From Mesodorylaimus sp. YZB2_4 (taxonomy: Eukaryota > Nematoda > Enoplea > Dorylaimida > Dorylaimidae): a stretch of DNA of 64,000 bases. Both the position numbers and the translations under genes were made by a program. Shown one piece after another: positions 23,701 through 34,795 of the stretch (its first letter is position 1; every line of letters begins with the position of its first letter). Below the pieces are notes generated by a model. That model did no database searches, had not been told where the DNA came from, and was given only the letters and a program-made list of their open reading frames with translations. The stretch is from NCBI GenBank assembly GCA_030248295.1, contig JASANH010000715.1:1-64000 (forward strand). Direction: 5' to 3'.

Positions 23701-24083
23701 TATGACAAAGTCTGACTCTCCCCTGGATGGGGGACGTCAATCTCTCGTTTTTTGTGTTACAGCCAAAGTCGCACGGCCGCTACCCAAGCCCGGTTACAGC
23801 TACACAAATTTTTCTAAAAGCAAATTTTCATTTGTTTGTTGTAGACGAAGTGCAGGACTTTACGCATATGCCCTCCACGTGCATGGACGAAGCGGTCGTG
23901 GTATCTTCGAATGTTGCTTCACTGCAAGCCTGCACCAATCAATGCGCTGGTTACATCTGGTGTCGCAGTTTCAATTGGTATCCATCGAGTGGGAAATGCG
24001 AGTTATTTTCTTGGCATGGGCCGGAAGCAACATACTTCAAGGCGTACTATACATCTTGCGACCATTACACGTACAATCCTTGA
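20775..24083 (+). CDS. Gene A: secreted C-type-lectin-like/PAN protein, 274 aa
   Basis: Exons 20775-20838, 21476-21729, 21784-22051 and 23845-24083, all GT-AG and in phase. Exon 1 is a signal peptide (MARASHILTLVLTFGLQC). Exons 2-3 form a diverged C-type-lectin-like domain: NGGRCFYL, TGGTFAQIHTYSEAASI, WVAA in the place of the usual WIGL, and terminal cysteines in QCLRI and PCSF..FILCTVYS. Exon 4 is a PAN/apple-type domain (CTNQCAGYIWCRSFNW, KCELFSW, final SCDHYTYNP). Sequons NYT, NWT, NLT and NMS suggest heavy N-glycosylation. Ca2+-binding EPN/QPD and WND motifs of classic lectins are not evident, so sugar binding is uncertain. Intron 3 (1.8 kb) is enlarged by a SINE-like copy; intron 1 holds two R3 repeats. 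First of four intact tandem copies. Confidence 0.85.
20940..21095 (+). repeat. R3 repeat copy 2 (gene A intron 1)
   Basis: TGCAACACGCC, GACCTGGTCCATGGCTGAAA, AATGGGTGACGCTCCCAGCT and AGTATCGACTGCAAGTC are in the same order as the neighbouring R3 copy. Confidence 0.65.
21225..21395 (+). repeat. R3 repeat copy 3 (gene A intron 1)
   Basis: Near full-length: GACCGGTGGAGCTTTTGCAA, GACCCAGTCCATGGCAGAAG, CCTGATGGGTGACGC, GGCTCCATGCAAAGGATCGA and CAGTCGAGCCTCTAC. Confidence 0.7.
22100..23530. other. Gene A intron 3, low-complexity stretches
   Basis: A CCCATACCC/GGGTATGGG imperfect palindrome lies at about 22120-22200, ATCGATATC-type words at 22330-22420, and a second GGGTACGGGTATGG stretch at 23463-23525. 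No supported gene between 22052 and 23844. Confidence 0.5.
23544..23695 (+). repeat. SINE-like repeat family 1, copy b (gene A intron 3)
   Basis: A tRNA-like head has an A-box-like GTGGCCTAGAAGCGGGTAG and a good B box, GGGTTCGACTC (about 23606-23616), then the family tail CCCTCGAGTGCGCTGAATAG and TTGGTATGGATAAAG. Shared with 38560-38712. Confidence 0.65.
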
Positions 24084-24589
24084 CGACATTTCTGAGCTGT
24101 GATTGTTGCGAAATGAGGCTGAACAAGGAAAGAAATATGTACTCATGCCAAGTGTGTCCAACAAAATTTCAGTATTTTTGGAGGTGTCATAAAGAATTAT
24201 ACCTTTTTGGGTCTACACTTGCGAGATTAATTATTAAAATAATGATAATAGTGACAAATCATTTTATCATTGTAACTGCCAGTGCGTGCAGTATAGACGA
24301 GAGTACTGACTTTCACACGTTTTCCTACAGCGCCCAAGCAAATCCGCTTCAACGCTTATTCAATTGAATCCATTGGTGACGCAGACTCCACAGTGACCTG
24401 AGTGAAAAGTGAGTGTCACTCCTCCCACCCTCCGTCCCACGCGCACACTAGTAAATAAGCTATCCATGGCTGAAAGACGCATAGCATTCAATCACGGATA
24501 TATCATTGCCACATAACTGTAGAACTGTGAAAGAAACATACAGTGGCCAATTGTGCCTAGATGGGGCAGGCTGCAGTGTAAAATCGGTA

Positions 24590-24765
24590 ACGGTAGACTC
24601 ACAGTGGCACTGGATACTCTGCACGGAGCCAGCAGCTAGGAGCGTCATCGGTCAGAGTGTTGCTTCGGCCGAGGACTACAGTAGGTCGGAAGACTTGGCT
24701 GGCTGCCTCGGGCTCTCGGCTGCACTGGTCACACTACCTCCAGCAGGACGGCCCAGTAATCCTTC
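24590..24765 (-). repeat. R3 repeat copy 4 (minus)
   Basis: Complementary to the R3 consensus: GGATACTCTGCACGGAGCCA, CAGCTAGGAGCGTCATCGGT, AGGTCGGAAGACTTGGCTGG, then a CACT..CTCCAG end. Confidence 0.6.
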
Positions 24766-25352
24766 AACGATCCTCGACCAGATGGCTGCCTCTTTCCGTT
24801 CTCGGAGCATTTTCTCGCTGACGCACACGCTGCGCTGTTCTCTCATGCTGCTCATGGACTGCATTTCAGAAGCAGCGGCTTGACTTAGACCTCAGGGAGT
24901 CGAGCTCATGTAGATAACTCGTAACCCTGCAGTATGTAATGCTGCATACCAGCTGTGACAATAGCGATAACTTGTGAAGGGGCTTCTTGAGATTCTCGGG
25001 CACGTTCTCGAAGGTCATTGACCATCAGTTTCGCTTGCAGCTTGCCGTATGGTTGTGTCCACCCTCCGAAACGCTGATAATTTTCGTCGATTGGATCCGT
25101 ATCCCGTTTTTGTGTAAAAACGCATTTCCAGGAGTGTTTGCCGTTCGATAATCTCATATGGAACCCAAATAAATGGCCTTCAACTCTGCTTTTCAAAGAG
25201 GCATTTTTTCGAGATGTAAGCCGATAAGTCGCTCGTTCCTGCACTGCGCCGAGACATTCGTTAAAAGTCAAAGTCCTTCCAAGACTGCGATCGACCATGG
25301 AATGTGAAACCGACCTCCTTGATATGACGAGAACAATGCCCATTGTGCAGGA

Positions 25353-25500
25353 AATTTCACGCCAGGTCATTTTATTGAGGACATTTTGCGCAGATCATTT
25401 TGTTGAGGATATTATGTCCGAGACATTAAATATGTCTGAGGACACTTTATCCCAGGACATTTTGCGACAGGACATTTTGTTGAGGACATCCTCAAGAAGC
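25353..25500. repeat. Clustered GGACATTTTG words beside a palindrome
   Basis: GAGGACATTTTG and close variants (CAGGACATTTTG, GAGGACACTTTA, GAGGATATTATG) occur about seven times in 150 bp. They run into the left arm of the palindrome at 25488, and CAAAATGTCCTCAACAAAAT (about 25723) sits near its right arm. Confidence 0.7.
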
Positions 25501-25866
25501 AGTTGTACAAGGCGTGTTTGACCTGTGGGTTGCCTGGGTACCTGGCTGCCTTGACTGGCCGCCTTATGCACAGAGCAGTGCATTGGCTTGCCCTCGTTCG
25601 CCGGTCGATACTCTCTCCTGGCGAGGCGTTGACTGGAGGGTTGTTGAGACCACATACTTCCCGTGGTACCCTCCAATGCACGGACATCACCTTTTTGCAC
25701 AGTTGTCCGGGGTCTACAAGACAAAATGTCCTCAACAAAATGTAGTAAATGAGTATCGACTGGCGAACGAGGGCAAGCCAATGCACTGCTCCGTGTATAA
25801 GGCAACCGGGTACCCAGGCAACCCACAGACAGGTCAAACACGCCTTGTACAACTGCTTCTTGAGGA
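25488..25866. mobile_element. Foldback element with about 120 bp near-identical arms
   Basis: Left arm 25488-25612 (CCTCAAGAAGCAGTTGTACA ... CCGGTCGATACTC) and right arm about 25750-25866 (GAGTATCGACTGGCGAACGA ... TTGTACAACTGCTTCTTGAG) are inverse copies around a loop of about 140 bp. The high arm identity suggests recent origin. The frames that run through both arms mirror each other and are not genes. Confidence 0.8.
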
Positions 25867-26328
25867 TCGTCGAGGAACGATTGTGTCGACGCGGACCTGG
25901 AGGTGTAAGCGACGATCAGCTGATCTTCCATCATTCACAAATTCGCGAGGTCCACTGGTCATTGCGACTGTTGAAATTGCCTAATTTGACGCTCTCTTGC
26001 ATCAAAGTAGTTTTGGAAATCAGTGCTGCACTTTTCAATGTGTGCGCTCTGCAGCAGCAGCTTACAGGAGCTGAGTGCGCTTTTTGGTCATTACGCGCAT
26101 GGCTTGCCTTCCATTATCAGCATGGTGTCGGAGAGTCGATGGAATGTGTACGTCGCAGAGGGCGCGATTAAAAACATCGTCAAAATGACGCTACAAAATC
26201 ATTGCCAAATCCGTTTGGCCCAACGATAGGTATGTGCGAACTACCTGGGTAGCAATCAGGTGAATAATTTCCATTCAACTGTGATTTTTCCCATACAATG
26301 AGTGACAATTTAAAGTTCTGGACACTTA

Positions 26329-26339
26329 GCAACAGTTGC
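26329..26339. promoter_or_regulatory. Array promoter palindrome GCAACAGTTGC, gene B
   Basis: 125 bp before the gene B start codon, followed by CCGCAGACACCAAATGCTCG as in genes A and C. Confidence 0.6.
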
Positions 26340-26464
26340 CCGCAGACACCAAATGCTCGATGCTGTCGAAACATGTTCTGGACAATGGCATACATTCTTG
26401 GCAGCACTCCTTGGGGAGAAGTGTCAGAGTGAGTGACGCCGAGTGTTCAACATTGGCGTCTGAA

Positions 26465-28752
26465 ATGACAAAAGCCAAGCATATTCCCATACTATTTTTC
26501 CTTTTCGCTTTACACCACCATGATGCAGGTAAGGCAACATGAAGTCGTGGTGGTCAGTTGGTTAAGGCATCGGTCCCGCGTTGCTCGGGCCAGCAGCCTT
26601 GACAAAAAAGGCCGCGGTCTTTTTGGTTTAGATTGCATTTACCTGGGGTTCTGGTGTCTTGCATCAGTGGAGGAGCCATGGTGGAGTCGTCAAAGGAACC
26701 CCTTGAGAGCCAGTCGCTCCCTCATCATGCATGACTGCTATGGGACTAAACAAGTTAGGAGTCCCCGTTGGCCTGTACGGGACGAATTTTTGTGAACACT
26801 CGGACTTTCGCTCGCTAGCAGACATTGTTGATGTCTTGGCGCGCTAATGCTTGGATGCAAACGTGGATATTGGACACTACTGGACAAGCGGGCGCGTCGC
26901 GTGGGCATCGCAAGTTTGCGAGCTTAAACTCGAAACTCCGATCCAACAAACCGCGTTTGAAAAAATTCTGCATGTTTTCCTCACCGCTCGGCTTCCTTAC
27001 CACACAAAACTTTAGGACTTTAGACGCTGACCACTGCTGACGTTGGCCATACGCCTCAATATTTTGCACAGAGCTTTCTTGTGCACCTAGGAACATAGTT
27101 TTCGTTTTCCGAAACTCGACTTAACGGTTGCCGATGTTCCCTTGTTCGTTTTGCTTTGATAAGAGGCATAGAGTGAGTTTATCGAAAAAGGCGTCTTTTA
27201 GACTCCCACCTCCCAGCCCCGTAGCAAATATTCACTCTGAGAAAGTATTGTTCGCATCATCTCACGGCCGGACTGGATCAACTGTGAGATATCCAGTCTG
27301 ATCTGATCAAAAAATTTTGATCGGATTCGGATATTTTACATGATCTGATCCGATCTGAAATTTTTCTAATCCGATCCAACAAGCCCCCATCAGCCAAAAC
27401 GATAGGTGGATCGGTTATTTGATCCGATCGGGATCGGGATCCAGGCCTAAGAAAATGTGTGTCTGACAGAGAATGTACGTAGATGAATCTATTCCGCGCA
27501 TTTTTTGCGCATCACATTCGTTTTAAAATTCCCTTCATTTCAAATAGACAGTCTTTGCGTAGACAGAGGAAGAATCGTAGCTGCTTCTCCAGCAGGTCGA
27601 ACATGCAATGAGAAAAACACGGTTATTTGCATACTGTAACGTTGCAACAATGTTGTTCCACAGCGAGCGAAAGTCCGAGGGTTCACAAAAATGCGTACGG
27701 GACAGAACCCATAAAGATTTTGTGTAAAAGTAAGACAAATCTGCTAAATGTATTCTATGGAGAGTAGACACATAAATTCTAGACAATCTAGTTCTCACTC
27801 CACAACTTCACAGCCAAAACTCGAGGAGCAAATATTGTGTCTGGACTTACATAAAAAGGGGATCTTTAACTTCTTTTTCCTTGCAGCCCATTCTCAACAA
27901 TGTTATCCCAATCAAACAGCTTTTGTAAACGACTGTGCCGGCCGATACAAAGGTGTGGTCAACGGGGGTCGCTGCTTCTATTTGGCCAATGTGACTGGCA
28001 AACCAGCACGGTCCCTGAACGGGGCTGATTACACTGTGGGCAATTGGACCCAGGCCTTCGAACTGTGTCAGCGCACTGGGGGCACATTCGCCCAAATCCA
28101 CACTTACAGCGAAGTGGCATCCATCCACGGCTCGTTCGGGGTGAGGTTTACAGTACACTGTCATAACAGAAGACAATGCTTGCAGTGTCTTTTATTTCAG
28201 AGTTATTTCAATGTCTCAACTGACACTTGGGTGGCAGCTAAGGGCAGTGTAAACGGGATGAGAGACGTACCCAATATTACTTGGTATAATAGCGATGCGG
28301 TACCAGATCACAATTTGACTGGATCCAAGACTATCGTGAGAAATATGTCAAAATCTGGTAGTACCACAACGGTTCAGCCGTGCATACGGATGGTTGGGCC
28401 GAGTAGTCGCATCTTTTCGGATAGTCCTTGCAGTAGCCATTTTTTCATTCTTTGCACTGTCTACAGTAAGCTAACCAATATTTTGGAAAAAACAAATTTT
28501 CATTCTTTTCTTGCAGACGAAGAGCAAAAATTTACTCGTATGTCCTCTACATGCATGGACGAAGCAGTGGTGGTATCCCCGAGTGTCACTTCACTGCAAG
28601 ACTGCACCAATGAATGCGCTGATTACATCTGGTGTCGCAGTTTTAACTGGTATGAATCGACTCAAAAATGTGACCTATTTTCTTGGTATAGCTTGGAAGC
28701 GAGCTTTTTAAAGACTGATATGTCTTGCGACCATTATACGTACAATCCTTGA
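26465..28752 (+). CDS. Gene B: secreted C-type-lectin-like/PAN protein, 272 aa
   Basis: Exons 26465-26528, 27887-28140, 28201-28465 and 28517-28752. Signal peptide MTKAKHIPILFFLFALHHHD. The lectin-like domain keeps NGGRCFYLANVTG, TGGTFAQIHTYSEVASI, WVAAKGS and PCIRMVGP-type cysteines (here QPCIRM); the PAN domain keeps ECADYIWCRSFNW and ends CDHYTYNP. Introns 2 (60 bp) and 3 (51 bp) are multiples of three without in-frame stops, so exons 2-4 also form one uninterrupted frame; splicing is still preferred because the junctions match the other copies exactly. Intron 1 (1.36 kb) contains a SINE-like copy and GATCCGATC-rich sequence. Same likely role as gene A. Confidence 0.87.
26545..26650 (+). 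repeat. SINE-like repeat family 4, copy a
   Basis: It begins GTGGTCAGTTGGTTAAGGCA (A-box-like) and continues TTGCTCGGGCCAGCAGCCTT, shared with 36605-36715 (TTGCCCGGGCCAGCAGCCCT). Confidence 0.5.
27240..27450. repeat. GATCCGATC-rich inverted-repeat block (gene B intron 1)
   Basis: GGACTGGATC...GATCTGATC at the left is mirrored by GATCCGATCGGGATCGGGAT...CCAGGCC at the right. Low complexity; possibly a decayed MITE. Confidence 0.45.
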
Positions 28753-29049
28753 CGAATTCTGTGCTGAGCGGTCACATTTGCAAATTGAGGCCAAATAGTG
28801 GGAAAAATGTAATCGATTTTTTGTATCTGACAAAGTTGCAGCATAATTAGCTGTGACGAAAAGAATGATGGGCAGTTTTCAGCCGAATGCATCCAGCTTG
28901 GGAGGAATGATGACAAATCTTTTTATTCGTCATATTAATTCTAAATCTGTTAGAATTCGCACTTGTCTGGTTGTGTATTAAAATTAATCGAGTGATTGTA
29001 GCTCTTTTGCTGCACACTAATAACCCAGAGAAGCTAGCCAAGTCTTGTA

Positions 29050-29330
29050 GCCTGGTCGATCAGTTGATGAGCAAATTTGATCGATCTGATTTTTTTGATC
29101 AGTCGATTGTTTGATCGATCAGTCACTTGGTTGATTTATTTCAGTTCATAAATCGGTTACTCATCAGCATGACTGGCCGATCGATCGATCAACCGACTGA
29201 TCAAATCGGTTGATCAGCCGGTCGCATCGATTAGATCAGGTGATCATGTCGATCATTCGATCACATCAATCAGCGGCTTGGTCAGCCAGTTATGCGCCAG
29301 TTGATCGGGAATCAATCGGTCAGTCATTTT
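29050..29330. repeat. GATC-rich low-complexity block
   Basis: Dense GATCGATC, TTGATCAG, CGATCGATCGATCAACCGAC and similar words between genes B and C, with no constant unit. Confidence 0.6.
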
Positions 29331-30276
29331 CAGCAGATTCGTTTTAGGACCCATTTTAACAAAAGATCACATGAAAACCAAGCAATATAAAATCAAATGC
29401 GGCTCACACGCCAAAAATTACGCCCCAAACAGTGCACAACTTAAACGAAATACTCGCTTGACGCACCCCAGTCCACTGCTTCTGTTAGCCGTGATTTGTG
29501 TGCTCTCTGTCTTTGATCTCTCTGCACTTTCTATTACCTATTCCGATTGCCACACTCCCGCTCCCCACTTCCCACTTTCTAGGGGCACCATGCGACTAAA
29601 CTCGCCAGACGACCGTTTTGCGACCGCAACGAGACCAGGTGAGGTGGTCGCGTGACCCAGCATACGCCTGCGCTGAGGGATATACTGCATATCAGGTTTC
29701 ATGTTCATGTTTCATGAAAATCCTCCCATTATAGTTGAGATTGTTCTATTGCGCTGTGCCTTTTACCACTCAGGACCTGTTGAGCGAAAGCGGCTGGAAA
29801 AGGGATCGCGGCTGATGTCAGCTGGTCGACGAGCTGACCAGAAAGCACGGTGCCCAGAGCAACTGAGCTTTGACGGTTAGGACGACTGATTTTCTAGGAT
29901 CTTCTGGAGGAACGATCGTGTCGACGCGGAAGTCTAGAGATTAGGCGACTGTCGATGAGAGCAGCCCTATCCCCATGGTCATGGTAGATATTGTAACACG
30001 TGCTCGGAGCCGGTAGTGTGTCCATCGATTGGTGCAAGTGGTACGTCAACCTCTCGGGTTGATGTTTCACCAGTCTTAGACCACCAAAGGCTGGGCGCTA
30101 CAACCCTGAGTCGTACGCGGAGTGCGTAAGCTCCCCTCGGCATCAACTACGTATGCACCCGAAGGATTCGTCTGACTGGAGTCTGGCGCCTAGACTCAGG
30201 GGGCGGTAACCAGGCAGGACGTAGGTGGTGGGCGCATGTTACGATATTGAAATTAGAGTTTCATGTGTGCGTTTCA

Positions 30277-30655
30277 GCCAGGTCCAACATTGGGTACCCG
30301 ATTCTGACCGGGACCCGATAACCGGGCCGGGTCGGGTCAGGGTTTTGATTTCGGAGCTCCAAAAACCCGACTTTTATGACTCACAGATGGAACAAAATTT
30401 CTCGATACAGACTGGCCTCTCAAACTGCTAATAAGGTTATTTATCCCACTGTTTTGCGCGTAATTTCGATGAAATTAATATGGAAATACACAAGATACAT
30501 ATATTTTAGCATGAGAAATGAGCATCTTGCTCAGCAAGTCAGATATAAGGAGTCAGTAAAACGTTAGGTCGGGTTCGGGTATCGGATTTTCGGTCTCGGG
30601 TCAGGTCGATTACTTTTTCCTTACCCGATGTTAGACCTGGCGCTACAGTGGCTGA
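30277..30655. mobile_element. MITE-like element, about 380 bp, GGGTCGGGT-rich ends
   Basis: The left end CCAGGTCCAACATTGGGTAC is the inverse of the right end TACCCGATGTTAGACCTGG (about 30637-30656, allowing mismatches). GGGTCGGGTCAGG-type subterminal sequence lies on both sides and an AT-rich core between. No open frame of interest. Confidence 0.6.
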
Positions 30656-30896
30656 TAAAAAAACATTTTGGTCATCGCAGGTGGCTAACAGCATGCAGTC
30701 ATGACGACAAATAGTCAAGAGACGGTTACGTCGATAAGGTTGCGATGTACTGTAAGCGCTGTCAGAATACTGTAGCGCTACAAAAAAGGAGGCGTCAATA
30801 TGTGCGAATTACCTGGGGAACAATGAGGTGAATTTATTGCTCTCATCCGTGATTTTGTTCGCACAAGGGGTGACAATTGAAGAGTCTGGTCAGTTA

Positions 30897-30907
30897 GCAA
30901 CAGTTGC
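30897..30907. promoter_or_regulatory. Array promoter palindrome GCAACAGTTGC, gene C
   Basis: 122 bp before the gene C start codon. A second block shared with B and F, GTCACAGCGAGTGTCGCTTG, follows at 30979-30998 and lies about 30 bp before the ATG. Confidence 0.6.
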
Positions 30908-31029
30908 CGCAGACACTAAATGCTCGATTTGGACGAGCAACAGTAGATACGTTCTGTAGTGCTCTTCGGGTGAATAGTGTCACAGCGAGTGTCGCTTGGT
31001 GTTCAACCTTGGAGTGTCGAGCGTCTGAA

Positions 31030-32530
31030 ATGGCTTCAACTAATCATTTCACCACACTAGTTTTCGCAGTCATTCTGCACCAACGTTGTACAGGTAAAGC
31101 AGGTTTGGAAACGGAGTTGCTCAGTTGGTGACGGTGTTTCCCGCCATTTTTGAGCAGCCCCGATGAAGAGCTCGCAAGTCCTTTTGGCCTGGGAGCAGCT
31201 TACTGTAGTAGCTTGTTCTTACGATCAGAGTGGGAATCAGTCTTCGACGGCGATACAGTGAGCTCATCGCAGGCCTTGATCAGGGCAACTTACTTGCAGA
31301 AGTGCCGCAAAGTGATGGGCACCAAATGCGACTCACCCGCTGTCATCTCGGGGACTCGGTGCTGACACAAACGCCTTACCGCAGTGGAGTGCTCTGGCAG
31401 AGAAGTCAAGCAGAGCTTGGCGTGAGGGTAGATCGCTCTACAGACTCTATCATCACGGCTGCTGGTTGATTACTGTGAAAAAAAAACAATTCGAGAGTCC
31501 TGCGGCTGTACTGCAACCAATAGAAAAGCGGTTACTCTTCGGAGTATGTTGAGTACATCAACAGATTCTTGATAGGCTTCTCAACGATTTTACAGCCAAA
31601 ATTCAAATTGCCATCACAATAACTTGTATAAGAAAGAGGGTTTTTCACTTTTTTCATGCAGCTTATTCTCAGCTATGTTTCCCCAGTCAAATGGCTTTCA
31701 AAAATGATTGTGCCAATCAATACGGAGGTGTGGTCAACGGGGGCCGTTGCTTCTACTTGGTCACTTCGGCAGGCGAACCAGCGGAAAGGCTGGACGGGAC
31801 GAATTACACTGTGGCTAACTGGACGCGCGGCTTCGAGCTGTGCAAGAGCACTGGGGGCACTTTCGCCCAGTTGCACACTTACAGCGAAGCGGCCTCCATC
31901 CGCAGTTCGTTATGGGTAAGACTACAAGACACTTTATTTCTGAACAGAAGCCAATATTTGTGGTTCTTTTATTTCAGAGTAATTCCATTGCCTCATATGA
32001 CACTTGGATGGCAGCTAAGGGCAGTGCTAACGGGATTGCAGACGTACCGAATATTCGTTGGTATAATAGCGATGCGGTACCAGATCACAATTTGACCGGA
32101 TCCAATACTCTCCTGCGGAATATGTCAGAACCAGAGAATAATACTGATGATCAGTCATGCATTAAGATTAAACAGCCAAGTAGTAGTTACATGATTTCGG
32201 ATAGTCGTTGCAGAAGCCGTTTATTAATTCTTTGCACTGTCTACAGTAAGAGATACATCTTTTTGATATGCAAATTTTCATTTTTTTGTTGCAGATGAAG
32301 CGCAAGAATTTACTCGTGTGCCCTCCAAATGCATGAATGAAGCAGCCGTAGTATCTCTGATCGTCACTTCATTTCGAGACTGTGGCAACGAATGCGCTGG
32401 TTACATCTGGTGTCGCAGCTTCAATTGGTACCAATCGACCCGAAAATGCGAGTTATTTTCCTGGTATAGCCTGGAAGCCAGCTTCTTCAAAGCAGATTCA
32501 TCATGCGACCATTTTACGTACAATCCTTGA
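31030..32530 (+). CDS. Gene C: secreted C-type-lectin-like/PAN protein, 273 aa
   Basis: Exons 31030-31093, 31662-31915, 31978-32245 and 32295-32530, all GT-AG. Signal peptide MASTNHFTTLVFAVILHQ. The lectin-like domain shows NGGRCFYLVTSAGEP, STGGTFAQLHTYSEAASI, WMAAKGSANG, NIRWYNSDAVPDHNLTG and cysteines in SCIKIKQP and SRCRS; the PAN domain shows ECAGYIWCRSFNWYQS, KCELFSWYS and ends CDHFTYNP. One PAN cysteine context differs (RDCGNEC against QACTNQC in A). Intron 3 is only 49 bp, the shortest in the array. It sits between B and D in the same orientation and is presumably driven by its own palindrome promoter. Confidence 0.87.
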
Positions 32531-33828
32531 AGACTTTTCCTTATTGGAAATGGCTACAGTATTTTTGTGAAATATAGCCAAGAAAAGATAGAAATAACAA
32601 TCTTTGTACATGAAATAACAATTTGTGTACATGCTGGCCTAAATTATGAGATTGCAAGAAGGATGAACTTATAATTCAACTTTAAATCAGCACAGTTCAT
32701 TGCTTTTCAGCGTATTAGCGGTGTGCGTTCTGTAAAACGATTCAAAAACGAGGGTACGAGACTTTCACACTCGTCAATCCGCTGTTTTTCTACAGTACAT
32801 AACTGCGTCGCTTATTGCACGGAGGCGAAAAATATGCTTTTTCACCATGCTTCAGAGGGGACCTACGGCAAGATCCAGTGCATAAACTGAAACATGTCAA
32901 AATATCCCTCTATCTCGCTTTTGGATGCTGGCACCTCTGGGAGCAGCGCCCTTGGGAAAACCGATGTCCCTCAGTTGAAAAAGCAAAAGATCTCAACGCC
33001 CATTGAATTGTCCGATTTCGCGACTCTCCCGTTATTGGGGGAAAAGTGGAGATTTAACAGCAATTTTGCGCCACTTTAACAAGAAGTTACAGAATGGCGC
33101 AGGCGCTGGCTTTCATCTGCCACGATAGTCTGACGATCAGACCTGCCAATTCTACGTCCTTCTGAAACTGATGCAGGTGACGAACCTACTTTTCGTACTA
33201 CGTATGCGTAGATGAGAAAGCTGCAGAAAAATCAGTGTATAATTAGGGACGTACAATCCGCAGCAACAATCTAAGCAAGGAGCGCATGACTTATGCTCAA
33301 CCCTCGCTCCCTGAAGATGGTGTCATTAAAGAGGAACACGCAGAGTTCGGGCGAGAAATTAAGCTTTCAACATCATTGCTGGCAAAACTAGCAGTTATGG
33401 CTGGGGAATAGCTCTAAAGGTAGAGATGGCAGCCCTTTGCTCCCTTAAGCCTGTCTCATTATTAGAAGGCTCCACCATGCCCCTCCAACTGTGACCGAAC
33501 TGCAAAGATGTCTGATCACTGGATTAGCTCCTCGATCATATTAGTCGCGGTCACGAAGAAGAGTCCGCAAAATCTAAAAATAAATTGTCCCCTTTTGCAT
33601 TTTAATACACTCACTATCTTTCAAGGCCTCTACTTACAACGATGCCGTATCTTACTCGCCACTGTGGTCCCGATTTGTGACAAGTAGACCGCAAAAATTT
33701 CTTTGAACTTATGATTTTAGTAGTTTTAGGAATTGTAGCTCGTCAATGAATGTGAGAATTGTGTGTTTGTTCAAGATTAGATCACGGCTTATGAGCTGAG
33801 ATTAGTTAACAGTTCGAGCTATACTAGC
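32531..33828. other. Spacer between gene C and the poly-G foldback
   Basis: No supported gene or recognisable repeat in this stretch. Confidence 0.35.
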
Positions 33829-34795
33829 ACGGGGGGGGGGGGGTAACCTTGCAGAAGGTGAGAGTGCTGCGATATGCAGTCCCCAGGTAAAATAAGGTTG
33901 GCATACTTCAATTTGCGCAGATCGGCATCATTATTTTTAAAAATGCGAGTATCGAATTTTCGGAGAAAGTTGAATTGCACGCACTTCGCGCGCTTTTGCC
34001 TGTGATGCGCAGGATAGCAGAGTACTGTAACTGCAACGATTTTCATTACAAGTGCTAATAAAAGATTGGGAGCAATTTTTTTTCTTAGTTTCCTCGAGAT
34101 TTTACAACGTATTTGATCTTATGGTTGATTTTTGAAAGAAAATAGCGCTCTCGCCAAATATGTGTAGGTCAACAATAATGTGGCATATGTTTACATTTGG
34201 TGACGCTCCCATTTTTGTGTTTGAACTGTAACGGATGAATGGCAAGAAAATAAACTTTCAGACAATAAACTAAAAAGCTAAACCAATAAACTAATCCAAA
34301 TAATTATAACTAATAGAAAATTTTAGAAATGCAGAAAAATCAAAGCAGATGTATTCCTCTACTAAAGCATGTACTAAGTGCAGTCGACCTCGGATAATTG
34401 CACTTGAATAATCAGTTAAGCCTGGGACCTAAAAATTGTCAAGTTTTGGCATTTTTAAACCAACTTTCGTGCTAATTTTATTCCATAAGATCGATTACGC
34501 TGTTAAATCTCGAAGAAACTAAGAAAAAATAGTTCCCACCTACTTTTTACCAATGTTAATGAAAATCGTTGCGGTCACAGTACTCTGCTATCCTGCGCAT
34601 CACAGGCAAAAGCGTGCAAAGTGAGTGCAATTTAACTTTCTCCGAAAATTCGACTTTGGCATTTTAAAAAAAAAAGATGCCCACATAAAAAAAAAAAATA
34701 ACCCCACACAATATTTCTAGGGTCACCACATCACACCCCCCCCCCCCCCCCCTCTCCCCCCCCCCCCCCCCCCCCTTAATTACACCACCCCCCTA
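33829..34795. repeat. Foldback with G-run/C-run ends; right arm looks corrupted
   Basis: The left arm, about 33829-34110, begins with a run of 13 G. The right arm, about 34500-34795, is its inverse and ends in long C runs. Good pairing is seen for GCATCACAGGCAAAAGCGTG, GAAAATCGTTGC and TTCTCCGAAAATTCGA against the left arm. The outer part of the right arm (34670-34790) degenerates to homopolymers. Confidence 0.7.

Noticed and set aside
25395-25984. Several long frames on both strands, up to 179 codons
   Set aside because: They run through the inverted arms of a foldback element and mirror each other; repeated GGACATTTTG words produce the open frames.
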